From the NCBI GenBank assembly GCA_937974135.1, contig CALJIH010000035.1, positions 1 through 5,132 on the forward strand: a stretch of 5,132 bases of DNA, given 5' to 3'. Below the pieces are notes generated by a model. It searched no databases, was not told where the DNA came from, and worked only from the letters and a program-made list of their open reading frames with translations. Positions 1 through 5,132 of the stretch are shown piece after piece; within the stretch, counting starts at the first letter, position 1, and each line of letters begins with the position of its first letter. The position numbers and the translations under genes were made by a program. The DNA is from an uncultured Cocleimonas sp. GTDB lineage: Bacteria; Pseudomonadota; Gammaproteobacteria; Thiotrichales; Thiotrichaceae.

Positions 1-1
1 A

Positions 2-358
2 GCGGCACAAGCCCAGATCAGGCAGATGATCGAAAATAACAGCATCGCGAAACGAGACCCCAAAGCACCTGAAGACAGCGAGTTAGTGTATAACTTCACC
101 GACGATTCTAAGATTAAAACCATGCTGGTAACGCCAGCGAATCATGCATTAATTGCTAAAGGTTTAGTTGCAATTGCTAAGTTAGAGAATAATAAAACGA
201 TTGAATATTTTTTAATTCCTGCAGAAGCTGCGCGTAAGATTACAGAACGTGATAGCTCATCAATTGTATTGCTGAATGATTATGAAAAATCAGATGAGAA
301 GGATGACGAGGAAGATCCTTACGCAGGTTTTGAGGTGCCTGATAATTTGATGTGGTAA
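2..358 (+). CDS. DUF2058 (YaiL-type) protein, 3' part only
   Basis: This is the C-terminal part of a DUF2058 protein; the reading frame is open to the left edge from base 2, so the gene starts outside the window. The visible 118 residues begin AAQAQIRQMIENN, upstream of the first in-frame ATG at 26, and this matches the helical, basic-to-acidic linker of the family. Next come a YNFTDDSKIKTMLV segment, a short beta-rich domain ending in YFLIPAEAARKITERD and IVLLN, then an acidic stretch (EKSDEKDDEEDPYAGF) and the terminal PDNLMW typical of the family. E. coli YaiL has the same ending. The family is often labelled nucleoprotein or polynucleotide-associated, but its biochemical role is not established, so I assign no function. 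The ATG at 26 is not the true start because homology continues upstream. It points the same way as dbpA, 88 bp away. Confidence 0.85.
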   Translation, partial: AAQAQIRQMIENNSIAKRDPKAPEDSELVYNFTDDSKIKTMLVTPANHALIAKGLVAIAKLENNKTIEYFLIPAEAARKITERDSSSIVLLNDYEKSDEKDDEEDPYAGFEVPDNLMW

Positions 359-396
359 AGATTTCTAATTAATTCAAAGCAAAACCATTCAAAAGA

Positions 397-424
397 GGGG
401 GGGGTGTGCTTTAATACCCTTCTT
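397..424 (+). other. G8 homopolymer with possible G-U-rich hairpin in the gap before dbpA
   Basis: Eight consecutive G residues lie at 397-404. In RNA, GGGGGGGGU (397-405) could pair with ACCCUUCUU (416-424) through four Watson-Crick pairs next to the loop (U-A and three G-C). These are followed by a mix of G-U pairs and one more G-C, leaving a 10 nt loop. No U-tract follows, so this is a poor intrinsic terminator. It ends 22 nt before the dbpA start. A structural role is inference only, but the homopolymer itself is plain in the sequence. Confidence 0.35.
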
Positions 425-446
425 ATTCAGATATTCTGGTTCAATC

Positions 447-1829
447 ATGTCCACCGCAAGTTTTTCATCTCTTAATTTGTCAAAAGCACAATTAGCGAAT
501 CTAGAATCGCTGGAATACAAGCAGATGACGCCTGTGCAATCTGCGAGCTTACCTTTGATACTTGAAGGCAAAGATTTAATCGTTCAAGCGAAAACGGGTA
601 GTGGTAAAACGGCTGCCTTTGGTTTGGGCTTACTGGATAAAATCAACCCTAAGTTTTTCGGAACGCAAGCAATGGTGCTTTGTCCCACTCGTGAGTTGGC
701 CGATCAAGTTGCCAAAGAGCTTCGAGTGCTAGCGCGCTGTATTCCCAATATTAAACTGATTACGTTGTGTGGCGGCACACCACTGCGACCGCAAGCTGAT
801 TCGCTTCAGCATGGCGCGCATATAGTGGTAGGAACTCCGGGTCGAATTAAAGACCATTTAAGTCGTGAAACCTTGGAGCTAAATAGCCTAGATACTTTGG
901 TATTGGATGAAGCCGATCGCATGTTAGATATGGGTTTTTACGATGAAATTATGCATATCGTAAAAAATGCACCTGAAGAGCGTCAGACTTTGCTGTTCTC
1001 AGCAACTTACCCAAATACCATCAAAAAAATGTGTCGCTCTATTCAGCGAGATTCTGTTGAGATCAAAATAGATTCAGAGCATCAAGCCGATACAATTACA
1101 CAATTGTTTTTTGAAACAAATAACTATCAACGTAAAGATACTTTGTTAGGCATTCTTGAGCATTATCAACCTCAGAATACTGTGGTATTTTGTCATACCA
1201 AAATTCAGTGCAATGAAATTGGGCAGTTTCTTCGTGATAACAATGTGGATGCTTTAGAGCTTCATGGTGACTTAGAGCAACGCGAGCGTGATCAAGTGTT
1301 TGTAAGATTCAGTAACAATAGTTGTTCTGTGTTAGTGGCTACGGATGTTGCGTCACGCGGCTTGGATATTAAGTCGTTGGACGCAGTCATCAATTATGAA
1401 CTGCCTCATGATCCAGAAATTTATGTACATCGCATCGGAAGAACAGGGCGTGCGGGAGAGAAGGGCTTAGCATTCAGTTTATATACTGACATGGAAGTAC
1501 CACGAATTTTAAGTATCGAAGATTTTACAGGAAATGAATCACAATACGGACAAGTGGAAGCACTAACACGTAAGAATGATTTTATCCTAAAAGCACCGAT
1601 GACAACCTTGATGTTGGATTCAGGCAAGAAAAATAAAATACGCCCAGGAGATTTATTGGGTGCATTAACAAAGGATGCAGGAATAACAGGCTCGAAAATT
1701 GGTAAGATAAATATCTACGATATGTTTAGTTACATTGCGGTAGAAAGTGATGTGGCTAATACTGCCCTGAATCATTTTCGACACGGAAAAGTAAAAAGTA
1801 AAAAAATTAAAGCACGTATTATTTCTTAA
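447..1829 (+). CDS. dbpA: ATP-dependent DEAD-box RNA helicase DbpA
   Basis: This cytoplasmic RNA helicase acts in late 50S subunit assembly. In E. coli its C-terminal domain binds hairpin 92 of 23S rRNA and the helicase core remodels nearby helices using ATP. All core motifs are present: the Q motif ending MTPVQ (27-31), Walker A AKTGSGKT (48-55), PTREL (80-84), GG (109-110), TPGR (130-133), DEAD (154-157), SAT (185-187), VVFCHTK (246-252), ATDVASRGLD (298-307) and HRIGRTGR (328-335). The DbpA-specific RNA-binding domain spans roughly 385-460, with the KIRPGDLLGALT signature at 397-408. Length is 460 residues against 457 in E. coli, and the N-terminus (MSTASFSSLN) aligns with E. coli DbpA, which supports the ATG at 447. 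No good Shine-Dalgarno sequence precedes it. The RNA-binding domain separates it from RhlE, SrmB and RhlB. I see no damage. Confidence 0.97.
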   Translation: MSTASFSSLNLSKAQLANLESLEYKQMTPVQSASLPLILEGKDLIVQAKTGSGKTAAFGLGLLDKINPKFFGTQAMVLCPTRELADQVAKELRVLARCIPNIKLITLCGGTPLRPQADSLQHGAHIVVGTPGRIKDHLSRETLELNSLDTLVLDEADRMLDMGFYDEIMHIVKNAPEERQTLLFSATYPNTIKKMCRSIQRDSVEIKIDSEHQADTITQLFFETNNYQRKDTLLGILEHYQPQNTVVFCHTKIQCNEIGQFLRDNNVDALELHGDLEQRERDQVFVRFSNNSCSVLVATDVASRGLDIKSLDAVINYELPHDPEIYVHRIGRTGRAGEKGLAFSLYTDMEVPRILSIEDFTGNESQYGQVEALTRKNDFILKAPMTTLMLDSGKKNKIRPGDLLGALTKDAGITGSKIGKINIYDMFSYIAVESDVANTALNHFRHGKVKSKKIKARIIS

Positions 1830-1852
1830 TTTATATACTAATTTTAAATCTT

Positions 1853-1875
1853 AAAAAAGACACTCCCGTACTTTT
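1853..1875 (-). terminator. Weak terminator-like hairpin with U6 tract for anmK
   Basis: Read leftward, the 71 bp convergent spacer contains AAAAG, TAC, GGGAGT, GT, CTTTTTT. AAAAG can pair with CTTTT, extended by AC/GT with one bulged T, and the 3' arm runs into six T residues. The stem is short and AT-rich, so termination would be weak. Its position, just past the anmK stop and between convergent genes, fits a terminator. No clear rightward terminator for dbpA was found. Confidence 0.35.
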
Positions 1876-1900
1876 AAGCGCTTTTAAACTTGGCTTAGAT

Positions 1901-3031
1901 CTACGCTTTATGTATAGCACCTAAAATTCGCTCCCCCTTAGCACCTGTCACTTCAGGCAAATTAGAGGTTTGGCCTTCTAGTGTTTGTTTAGCCAGCCAA
2001 GCAAATGCCATCGCTTCCATCCAGTCAGGATGAATGCCCAAATCTTCTGTCGATGTGATTTTGATATTGGCTAAGTGATGTTGAATCCTTTTAACTAGAT
2101 AAGTATTGTGGATGCCGCCACCGCAAATAAATAATTCGTCACAGTCAACTTCAATACTATTAGCTATAGAAATTGCGGTCAGTTCGGTTAATGTAGCTTG
2201 TATATCTTCAGGGTTATTATTTTGTAACTTGTCGCCAAGCATCTGCTTCAGCCAATCCAAATTAAACGCTTCTTTACCTGTGCTTTTAGGGGGTAATAGG
2301 GCAAAGTAACTATCACGCAAAAGAATTTCTAGAATTTCAGGAAGTACGTTACCTGATCTACCCCAGTCACCATTTTTGTCATAAGTGTTGTTACTGTTTG
2401 ATGCTATCCACGCATCAATTAATCCATTTCCGGGGCCTGTGTCAAAACCAATAATTGTTTTACCAGAATCAGATTTAGGTAAATGAGTGATGTTTGCAAT
2501 GCCACCAATATTTAAAATGGCTCTATTCTTATTTGAATCAGATAAAAACTCATGATGAAAGGCGGGTGCTAATGGCGCGCCCTGACCACCTGCAGAAATG
2601 TCACGGCTTCGAAAATCAGCAATTGTCGTAATCCCTGTTTTTTCCGCAATCAAACTTGCATCACCTAACTGCATACTGAAAGGATAATCACCCTCCGGCT
2701 GATGCCAAAGTGTTTGTCCATGAGAGCCAATAGCGGAGATTAAATTTTTATCAATGTTTTCTTGTTGAATAAAGGTAAGCGAGGCGTCTGCAAAAAGTTC
2801 GCCTAATTGTTGATTTAGAATTCCAATGTCTTGCAAACTTCCTGTCCAGTTTACATGAATAGTCTCTAGCAGATTCTGTTTAAGGAGTTTAGGAAAAGGA
2901 TGACAATAAGATGAAAGTAACCTTGGTTGTTGTTTGTTAAACTCGACCAAAACAACATCAACACCGTCAAGACTAGTGCCTGACATTAAGCCGATAAATA
3001 ATTTATTTTTTTCTGAGGGGTTGTGCAACAT
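1901..3031 (-). CDS. anmK: Anhydro-N-acetylmuramic acid kinase
   Basis: AnmK converts 1,6-anhydro-N-acetylmuramic acid, released during peptidoglycan turnover, to N-acetylmuramic acid 6-phosphate by cleaving the anhydro ring and using ATP. It acts in the cytoplasm within cell wall recycling. The 376 residues match the family length (369 in E. coli). Visible motifs are the N-terminal phosphate-binding GLMSGTSLDGVD (14-25), GSHGQT (102-107), GGQGAPL (148-154), NIGGIANIT (174-182), GFDTGPGN with the expected catalytic aspartate at 197, GGGIHN (304-309) and PDWMEAMAFAWLA (335-347). The ATG at 3031 has TAAGG about 5 nt upstream, a good Shine-Dalgarno sequence, but it lies inside a hairpin arm. The gene follows the M23 peptidase by 41 bp on the same strand and is probably co-transcribed with it. 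The protein looks intact. Confidence 0.97.
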   Translation of the reverse strand: MLHNPSEKNKLFIGLMSGTSLDGVDVVLVEFNKQQPRLLSSYCHPFPKLLKQNLLETIHVNWTGSLQDIGILNQQLGELFADASLTFIQQENIDKNLISAIGSHGQTLWHQPEGDYPFSMQLGDASLIAEKTGITTIADFRSRDISAGGQGAPLAPAFHHEFLSDSNKNRAILNIGGIANITHLPKSDSGKTIIGFDTGPGNGLIDAWIASNSNNTYDKNGDWGRSGNVLPEILEILLRDSYFALLPPKSTGKEAFNLDWLKQMLGDKLQNNNPEDIQATLTELTAISIANSIEVDCDELFICGGGIHNTYLVKRIQHHLANIKITSTEDLGIHPDWMEAMAFAWLAKQTLEGQTSNLPEVTGAKGERILGAIHKA

Positions 3032-3036
3032 ACAAA

Positions 3037-3061
3037 CCTTAGCGATAGATTTTCGCTAAGG
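3037..3061 (-). promoter_or_regulatory. Hairpin enclosing the anmK Shine-Dalgarno sequence
   Basis: A perfect 9 bp inverted repeat, CCTTAGCGA and TCGCTAAGG with a 7 nt loop, fills most of the gap between the M23 stop codon and the anmK start. In the leftward transcript the 3' arm reads TCGCTAAGG, and its TAAGG is the anmK ribosome binding site, followed by TTTGT and the ATG. Folding would hide that site. There is no U-tract directly after the stem, so it is unlikely to be an efficient terminator. The structure is seen in the sequence; control of anmK translation is inferred. Confidence 0.6.
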
Positions 3062-3072
3062 GTAACAGATTT

Positions 3073-4647
3073 TTAGCCACCGATTGCGCTATCAATCTCG
3101 ATTTCCGCTTCAACGAAACGATGCAGTACGTTTAATTGCGTTACAAAGCCAACCGCTTTAGTACGGAAATCTTTAAGTTCTTTTTTAGAAAGAGACATAC
3201 TGTTAGGAAGCTTTACGCGCATTGGATCAACTGGCTTTTTGTATCTGTGAAGTTCGTAATGTAAGTGTGGCCCTGTTGCTAAACCTGTAGAACCGACATA
3301 ACCAATAACATCTGTTTGATAAACTTTTTGTCCTACCTTTAAACCAGACTTATATTTAGACATATGAGCGTATGTAGTTTTGTAACCTTCGCGATGTCTT
3401 ATGATAACAGTTTTTCCATATCCACCTTTTCGGCCAATGCTTTCAATGACACCATTACCGGTCGCCATAATAGGAGTTCCTCTGCGTGCAGAGAAGTCTG
3501 TACCTTTATGCGCAACAATTTTGTGTAACTTAGGGTGGAATCTTCTTGGATTGAAATGAGAAGAAACACGGGCATGTTCAATTGGAGTGCGAATGAAAGC
3601 TTTCTTCATTTCGCGACCCTGAGGTGTGAAGTAATCCGCTTTGCCATCTTTGTAGGTGTAGCGAATTGTTCTGAATGCTTTACCTTTATTAATAAATTCA
3701 GCAGCTAGAAGATGTTGGTTACCAACTTTGTCACCGTCATGGTAAAGCTCTTCAAAGATAGCCGTGACTTTATCACCAACTCTAACATCGTGAGAGAAGT
3801 CAATATCCCAATCGAAAACTTTAACAACCTGCTTCATCACAGAATGAGCAACGCCAGCGCGTTTACCATCGAAAAATAATCCGTTCTTAATGATAAAGCT
3901 TGTTCTTGCTTGTCTGATTTCAAATATGTTTTCTTTATGAGTGCCTACGTATGCTTCACCCTCATTAGTAATAACGTAACTTTCTTTATTACCTTTGGTG
4001 AAAATTAGCTCTTTAAGAACACCTTCATTGGTATTGGCTCGAACAATGCTACCTTTTTTTAGTGCTTTTATCTGTTTCGCAATTTCTTTATCTTGCTTTA
4101 GAACTTTAAGCAGCTCTTGATGGCCCACTCTGTGGAAGATATTTGTAGGATTGTCATAAGACTTAACGTGATAGGTGATCCACTGGCTTTTATTCTCATC
4201 TATAACATTACCAGCATAAGTTTCGATAGCTCTGGCTGGTAAATCGAGTTCTATTGTCTCTGGAATTTCCTCAAGATTGTCGATTATATCTATATCAACA
4301 TATTCACGTGAATCTGGTTGTTGCTTCTGGTTGTGAGATGCCAATGAATAAACAACTTGATTTGATTTTGGGTCTATCTCAAAAGAAGCGGCAATTGGAT
4401 TTGTATTATCCACCAATAAACGTGATTGCATTGGTAGATTTCCGATAGCGAATGTCAGACCTGTTATCATCAATGCACGCACAGCCCAAGCTGAACTCTT
4501 TTTTGAGTTCAATTCATTGGCAGAATCAAGAGTTGTTTTGTCTTCTTTAATGACGAGTTCCAGTGGTTTTAGGAGGTCGTATTTATTTTCAACATCCGTC
4601 CATTGTTTGTCGCTATAAGTGACAGTATTTTCAAGCTTAGAAGACAA
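3073..4647 (-). CDS. M23 family peptidoglycan endopeptidase (OapA/Csd3/MepM type), membrane-anchored
   Basis: This is a predicted zinc metallopeptidase that cuts peptide cross-links of peptidoglycan in the periplasm. The N-terminal ~50 residues are polar. A single hydrophobic segment at about 53-70 looks like a signal anchor, placing the rest in the periplasm. Residues about 155-215 resemble the OapA/LysM-like domain, and about 240-365 the Csd3-type second domain. The LytM/M23 catalytic domain covers about 375-480. Expected zinc and catalytic residues are present: H380 and D384 (HKGTDF), H428 (YAHM), and H461 and H463 (GPHLHYE), so it should be active. A PVDPMRVKLP segment and a ~45 residue tail follow. 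The start is TTG: an in-frame TAG lies 12 nt upstream and AGGG sits 7 nt before the TTG. The first internal Met (60) is inside the membrane segment, so TTG is the best choice. anmK follows, as in Pseudomonas. It could be called MepM-like, but the exact cleavage specificity cannot be read. Confidence 0.9.
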   Translation of the reverse strand: MSSKLENTVTYSDKQWTDVENKYDLLKPLELVIKEDKTTLDSANELNSKKSSAWAVRALMITGLTFAIGNLPMQSRLLVDNTNPIAASFEIDPKSNQVVYSLASHNQKQQPDSREYVDIDIIDNLEEIPETIELDLPARAIETYAGNVIDENKSQWITYHVKSYDNPTNIFHRVGHQELLKVLKQDKEIAKQIKALKKGSIVRANTNEGVLKELIFTKGNKESYVITNEGEAYVGTHKENIFEIRQARTSFIIKNGLFFDGKRAGVAHSVMKQVVKVFDWDIDFSHDVRVGDKVTAIFEELYHDGDKVGNQHLLAAEFINKGKAFRTIRYTYKDGKADYFTPQGREMKKAFIRTPIEHARVSSHFNPRRFHPKLHKIVAHKGTDFSARRGTPIMATGNGVIESIGRKGGYGKTVIIRHREGYKTTYAHMSKYKSGLKVGQKVYQTDVIGYVGSTGLATGPHLHYELHRYKKPVDPMRVKLPNSMSLSKKELKDFRTKAVGFVTQLNVLHRFVEAEIEIDSAIGG

Positions 4648-4755
4648 TATTGGGCCCTAATGAATAATATCTATACTAAAAAACATACGTAAGGGCGAAT
4701 AAATACAGCAAAATCATACCGTTTGCAACATTAATCCTACCTTAACTCGGAATTA

Positions 4756-4782
4756 AATTATTCGGAGTAACAACGAATAATT
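4756..4782. repeat. Perfect 9 bp inverted repeat, possible operator
   Basis: AATTATTCG (4756-4764) and CGAATAATT (4774-4782) are exact reverse complements separated by 9 bp, giving two half-sites with centres 18 bp apart. A further CGAATAA occurs at 4696-4702. The position, about 110-135 bp upstream of the M23 start, suits binding by a dimeric regulator acting on the M23-anmK unit, but no regulator gene is in the window and no known box was recognised. Confidence 0.4.
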
Positions 4783-4799
4783 GAGATTACCTATATCAT

Positions 4800-4819
4800 A
4801 ATAGTACTAATTTACTATT
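4800..4819. repeat. AT-rich 7 bp inverted repeat
   Basis: AATAGTA and TACTATT flank a 6 bp spacer. The only G-C pair is one per arm, so as an RNA hairpin it would be unstable. A T-rich run (4830-4844) lies downstream, but the gap and the weak stem argue against a terminator. It may be part of a protein-binding or curved-DNA region. Confidence 0.25.
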
Positions 4820-4914
4820 GTGCTTAGTATTTTTTGTTTTTTTTCAGGTGTTTAAATTTATTTTATCCTTGATGGGGCTTGCTGGATCTATCTTTTGTTG
4901 CCTTTTGTTTGTAT

Positions 4915-4941
4915 TAAAAATCAAAACTAAATTATTAGTAG
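4915..4941 (+). promoter_or_regulatory. UP-element-like AT tract
   Basis: About 27 bp of nearly pure A/T, including runs of A and AAATTATTAG, lie directly upstream of the TTGACG box. In rrn P1 promoters this position binds the alpha subunit C-terminal domains of RNA polymerase and strongly raises initiation. Assignment rests on composition and position only. Confidence 0.45.
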
Positions 4942-4977
4942 TTGACGTAAAAAAAGTAGTGTCTATAATGCGCGACC
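4942..4977 (+). promoter_or_regulatory. Strong sigma-70 promoter of rrn P1 / stable-RNA type
   Basis: TTGACG (4942-4947) and TATAAT (4964-4969) are separated by 16 bp, the spacing typical of rrn P1. The -10 box is followed by GCGCGACCTCTGAC, close to the E. coli rrnB P1 start region (GCGCCACCACTGAC). A GC-rich discriminator of this kind is the hallmark of ppGpp- and DksA-controlled rRNA and tRNA promoters. Transcription should start near 4976-4978 and run rightward. No coding sequence follows within the window, which supports a stable-RNA operon just outside. Whether it is rRNA or tRNA cannot be told from here. Confidence 0.75.
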
Positions 4978-5011
4978 TCTGACGAGCACAGCGGTGATTA
5001 ATTGTTGCTTT

Positions 5012-5029
5012 GTTTGTTAGAGAACAGAC
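5012..5029 (+). other. Leader hairpin with AGAG tetraloop
   Basis: GTTTGTT and AACAGAC pair over 7 bp (one G-U) around an AGAG loop. It lies about 35 nt after the predicted transcription start, a place where rrn leaders often carry a boxB-like stem. Confidence 0.4.
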
Positions 5030-5058
5030 GGTTTTAATTGGTATGATTTTGGTTGCAA

Positions 5059-5082
5059 TTATTTGGTTTTAAAATCAAATAA
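5059..5082 (+). repeat. Near-perfect 24 bp palindrome in the leader
   Basis: Twelve bases on each side of 5070/5071 are complementary apart from one G-T position, which would be a G-U wobble in RNA. The centre is TTTTAAAA and the outer arms are TTATTTG and CAAATAA. It could form an RNA hairpin or a DNA-binding site; composition is AT-rich, so RNA stability would be modest. Confidence 0.4.
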
Positions 5083-5132
5083 AACGTAAATAAAAGTTGA
5101 ACAATTAAAAGCGAGGGAGTAGAATTCCCGCC

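Larger units (their letters stand above)
4648..4941. other. Divergent intergenic region, AT-rich, no supported gene
   Basis: This stretch lies between the leftward M23 gene and the rightward rrn-like promoter. It contains a GGGCCC palindrome next to the M23 ribosome binding site, three CGAATAA-type half-sites, an AT-rich inverted repeat at 4800-4819 and T-runs around 4830-4844. The M23 promoter should be here on the minus strand, but I could not find a convincing -35/-10 pair; TATTAT (about 4663-4668) and TATGAT (about 4794-4799) are only -10-like. Confidence 0.5.
4978..5132 (+). ncRNA. Untranslated leader of a probable rRNA or tRNA operon, 3' end outside the window
   Basis: This is the transcribed region after the rrn-like promoter. 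It has no start codon with a ribosome binding site and no long frame. It contains an outer 9 bp complementary pair (4998-5006 with 5100-5108), a hairpin at 5012-5029, a near-perfect 24 bp palindrome at 5059-5082 and a small GGGA/TCCC stem near the right edge. I do not see the 16S rRNA 5' region (AGAGTTTGATC) or a complete tRNA. A clear boxA antitermination sequence was not found. The identity as a leader is inferred from the promoter. Confidence 0.5.

Noticed and set aside
389..571. Leftward frame of 60 codons
   Set aside because: It overlaps the start of dbpA on the opposite strand and resembles no family; it is a shadow of a real gene.
1871..1889. AAGCGCTT palindrome in the convergent spacer as a dbpA terminator
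   Set aside because: An 8 bp palindrome leaves no room for a loop, and the following T-run is only four bases.
2106..2309. Rightward frame of 67 codons inside anmK
   Set aside because: It is antisense to conserved AnmK sequence with no ribosome binding site or recognisable protein.
4254..4448. Rightward frame of 64 codons inside the M23 gene
   Set aside because: It is antisense to the M23 N-terminal region with no supporting signal.
4848..4982. Small rightward frame starting GTG, 44 hydrophobic residues (MFKFILSLMGLAGSIF...), ending in TGA
   Set aside because: It has no Shine-Dalgarno sequence and runs straight through the UP-like tract, the -35 and the -10 of the rrn-like promoter. The hydrophobic look is explained by T-rich DNA.
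5006..5017. boxA-like TGCTTTGTTTGT in the leader
   Set aside because: Only about half of the positions match the boxA consensus TGCTCTTTAACA, and the AAC core is missing.
5111..5132. Possible start of a tRNA or rRNA at the right edge (GGGA/TCCC stem)
   Set aside because: The stem is only 4 bp and too little sequence remains; there is no 16S start motif and no tRNA arm pattern.
1..5132. Search for CRISPR arrays, insertion sequences, toxin-antitoxin or defence genes
   Set aside because: No regularly spaced repeats, transposase motifs or such gene pairs were seen; all long frames are housekeeping genes.

Overview
The window looks like chromosomal DNA from a low-GC gammaproteobacterium. The evidence is a DUF2058 (YaiL-type) protein, a full-length DbpA helicase with its 23S rRNA-binding domain, AnmK, an OapA/Csd3-type M23 peptidase, and an rrn P1-like promoter with a GCGC discriminator. 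The base composition is clearly AT-rich by eye. I see no insertion sequence, phage gene, CRISPR array or other sign of recent transfer. The genus cannot be fixed from this sequence; a marine group (Oceanospirillales or Alteromonadales relatives) is only a guess.

Layout, left to right. Positions 2-358 (+) are the 3' part of a DUF2058 gene cut by the window edge. After an 88 bp gap holding a run of eight G comes dbpA (447-1829, +). A 71 bp convergent spacer with a weak terminator-like hairpin separates it from a leftward pair: an M23 peptidase (3073-4647, -) followed 41 bp later by anmK (1901-3031, -). The 41 bp gap holds a perfect 9 bp stem whose 3' arm contains the anmK Shine-Dalgarno sequence. 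From 4648 to the end (485 bp) there is no convincing gene. This stretch holds inverted repeats upstream of the M23 gene and then a strong rightward promoter (TTGACG, 16 bp, TATAAT, GCGC-type discriminator) with an AT-rich upstream tract. Downstream of it is about 150 bp of potentially structured leader. The RNA it serves, probably rRNA or tRNA, lies beyond the window.

How the genes fit together. The M23 peptidase probably cuts peptidoglycan cross-links in the periplasm. AnmK phosphorylates the anhydro-muramic acid released when peptidoglycan is turned over, so the pair links wall cutting with wall recycling. DbpA assists late 50S ribosome assembly. The stable-RNA promoter belongs to the same growth-linked physiology, but nothing here shows they are co-regulated.

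I did not find a clearly new system. The most useful leads are the hairpin over the anmK ribosome binding site, the rrn-like promoter sitting where tyrS is found in Pseudomonas, the structured leader behind it, and the CGAATAA palindrome between the divergent transcription units.
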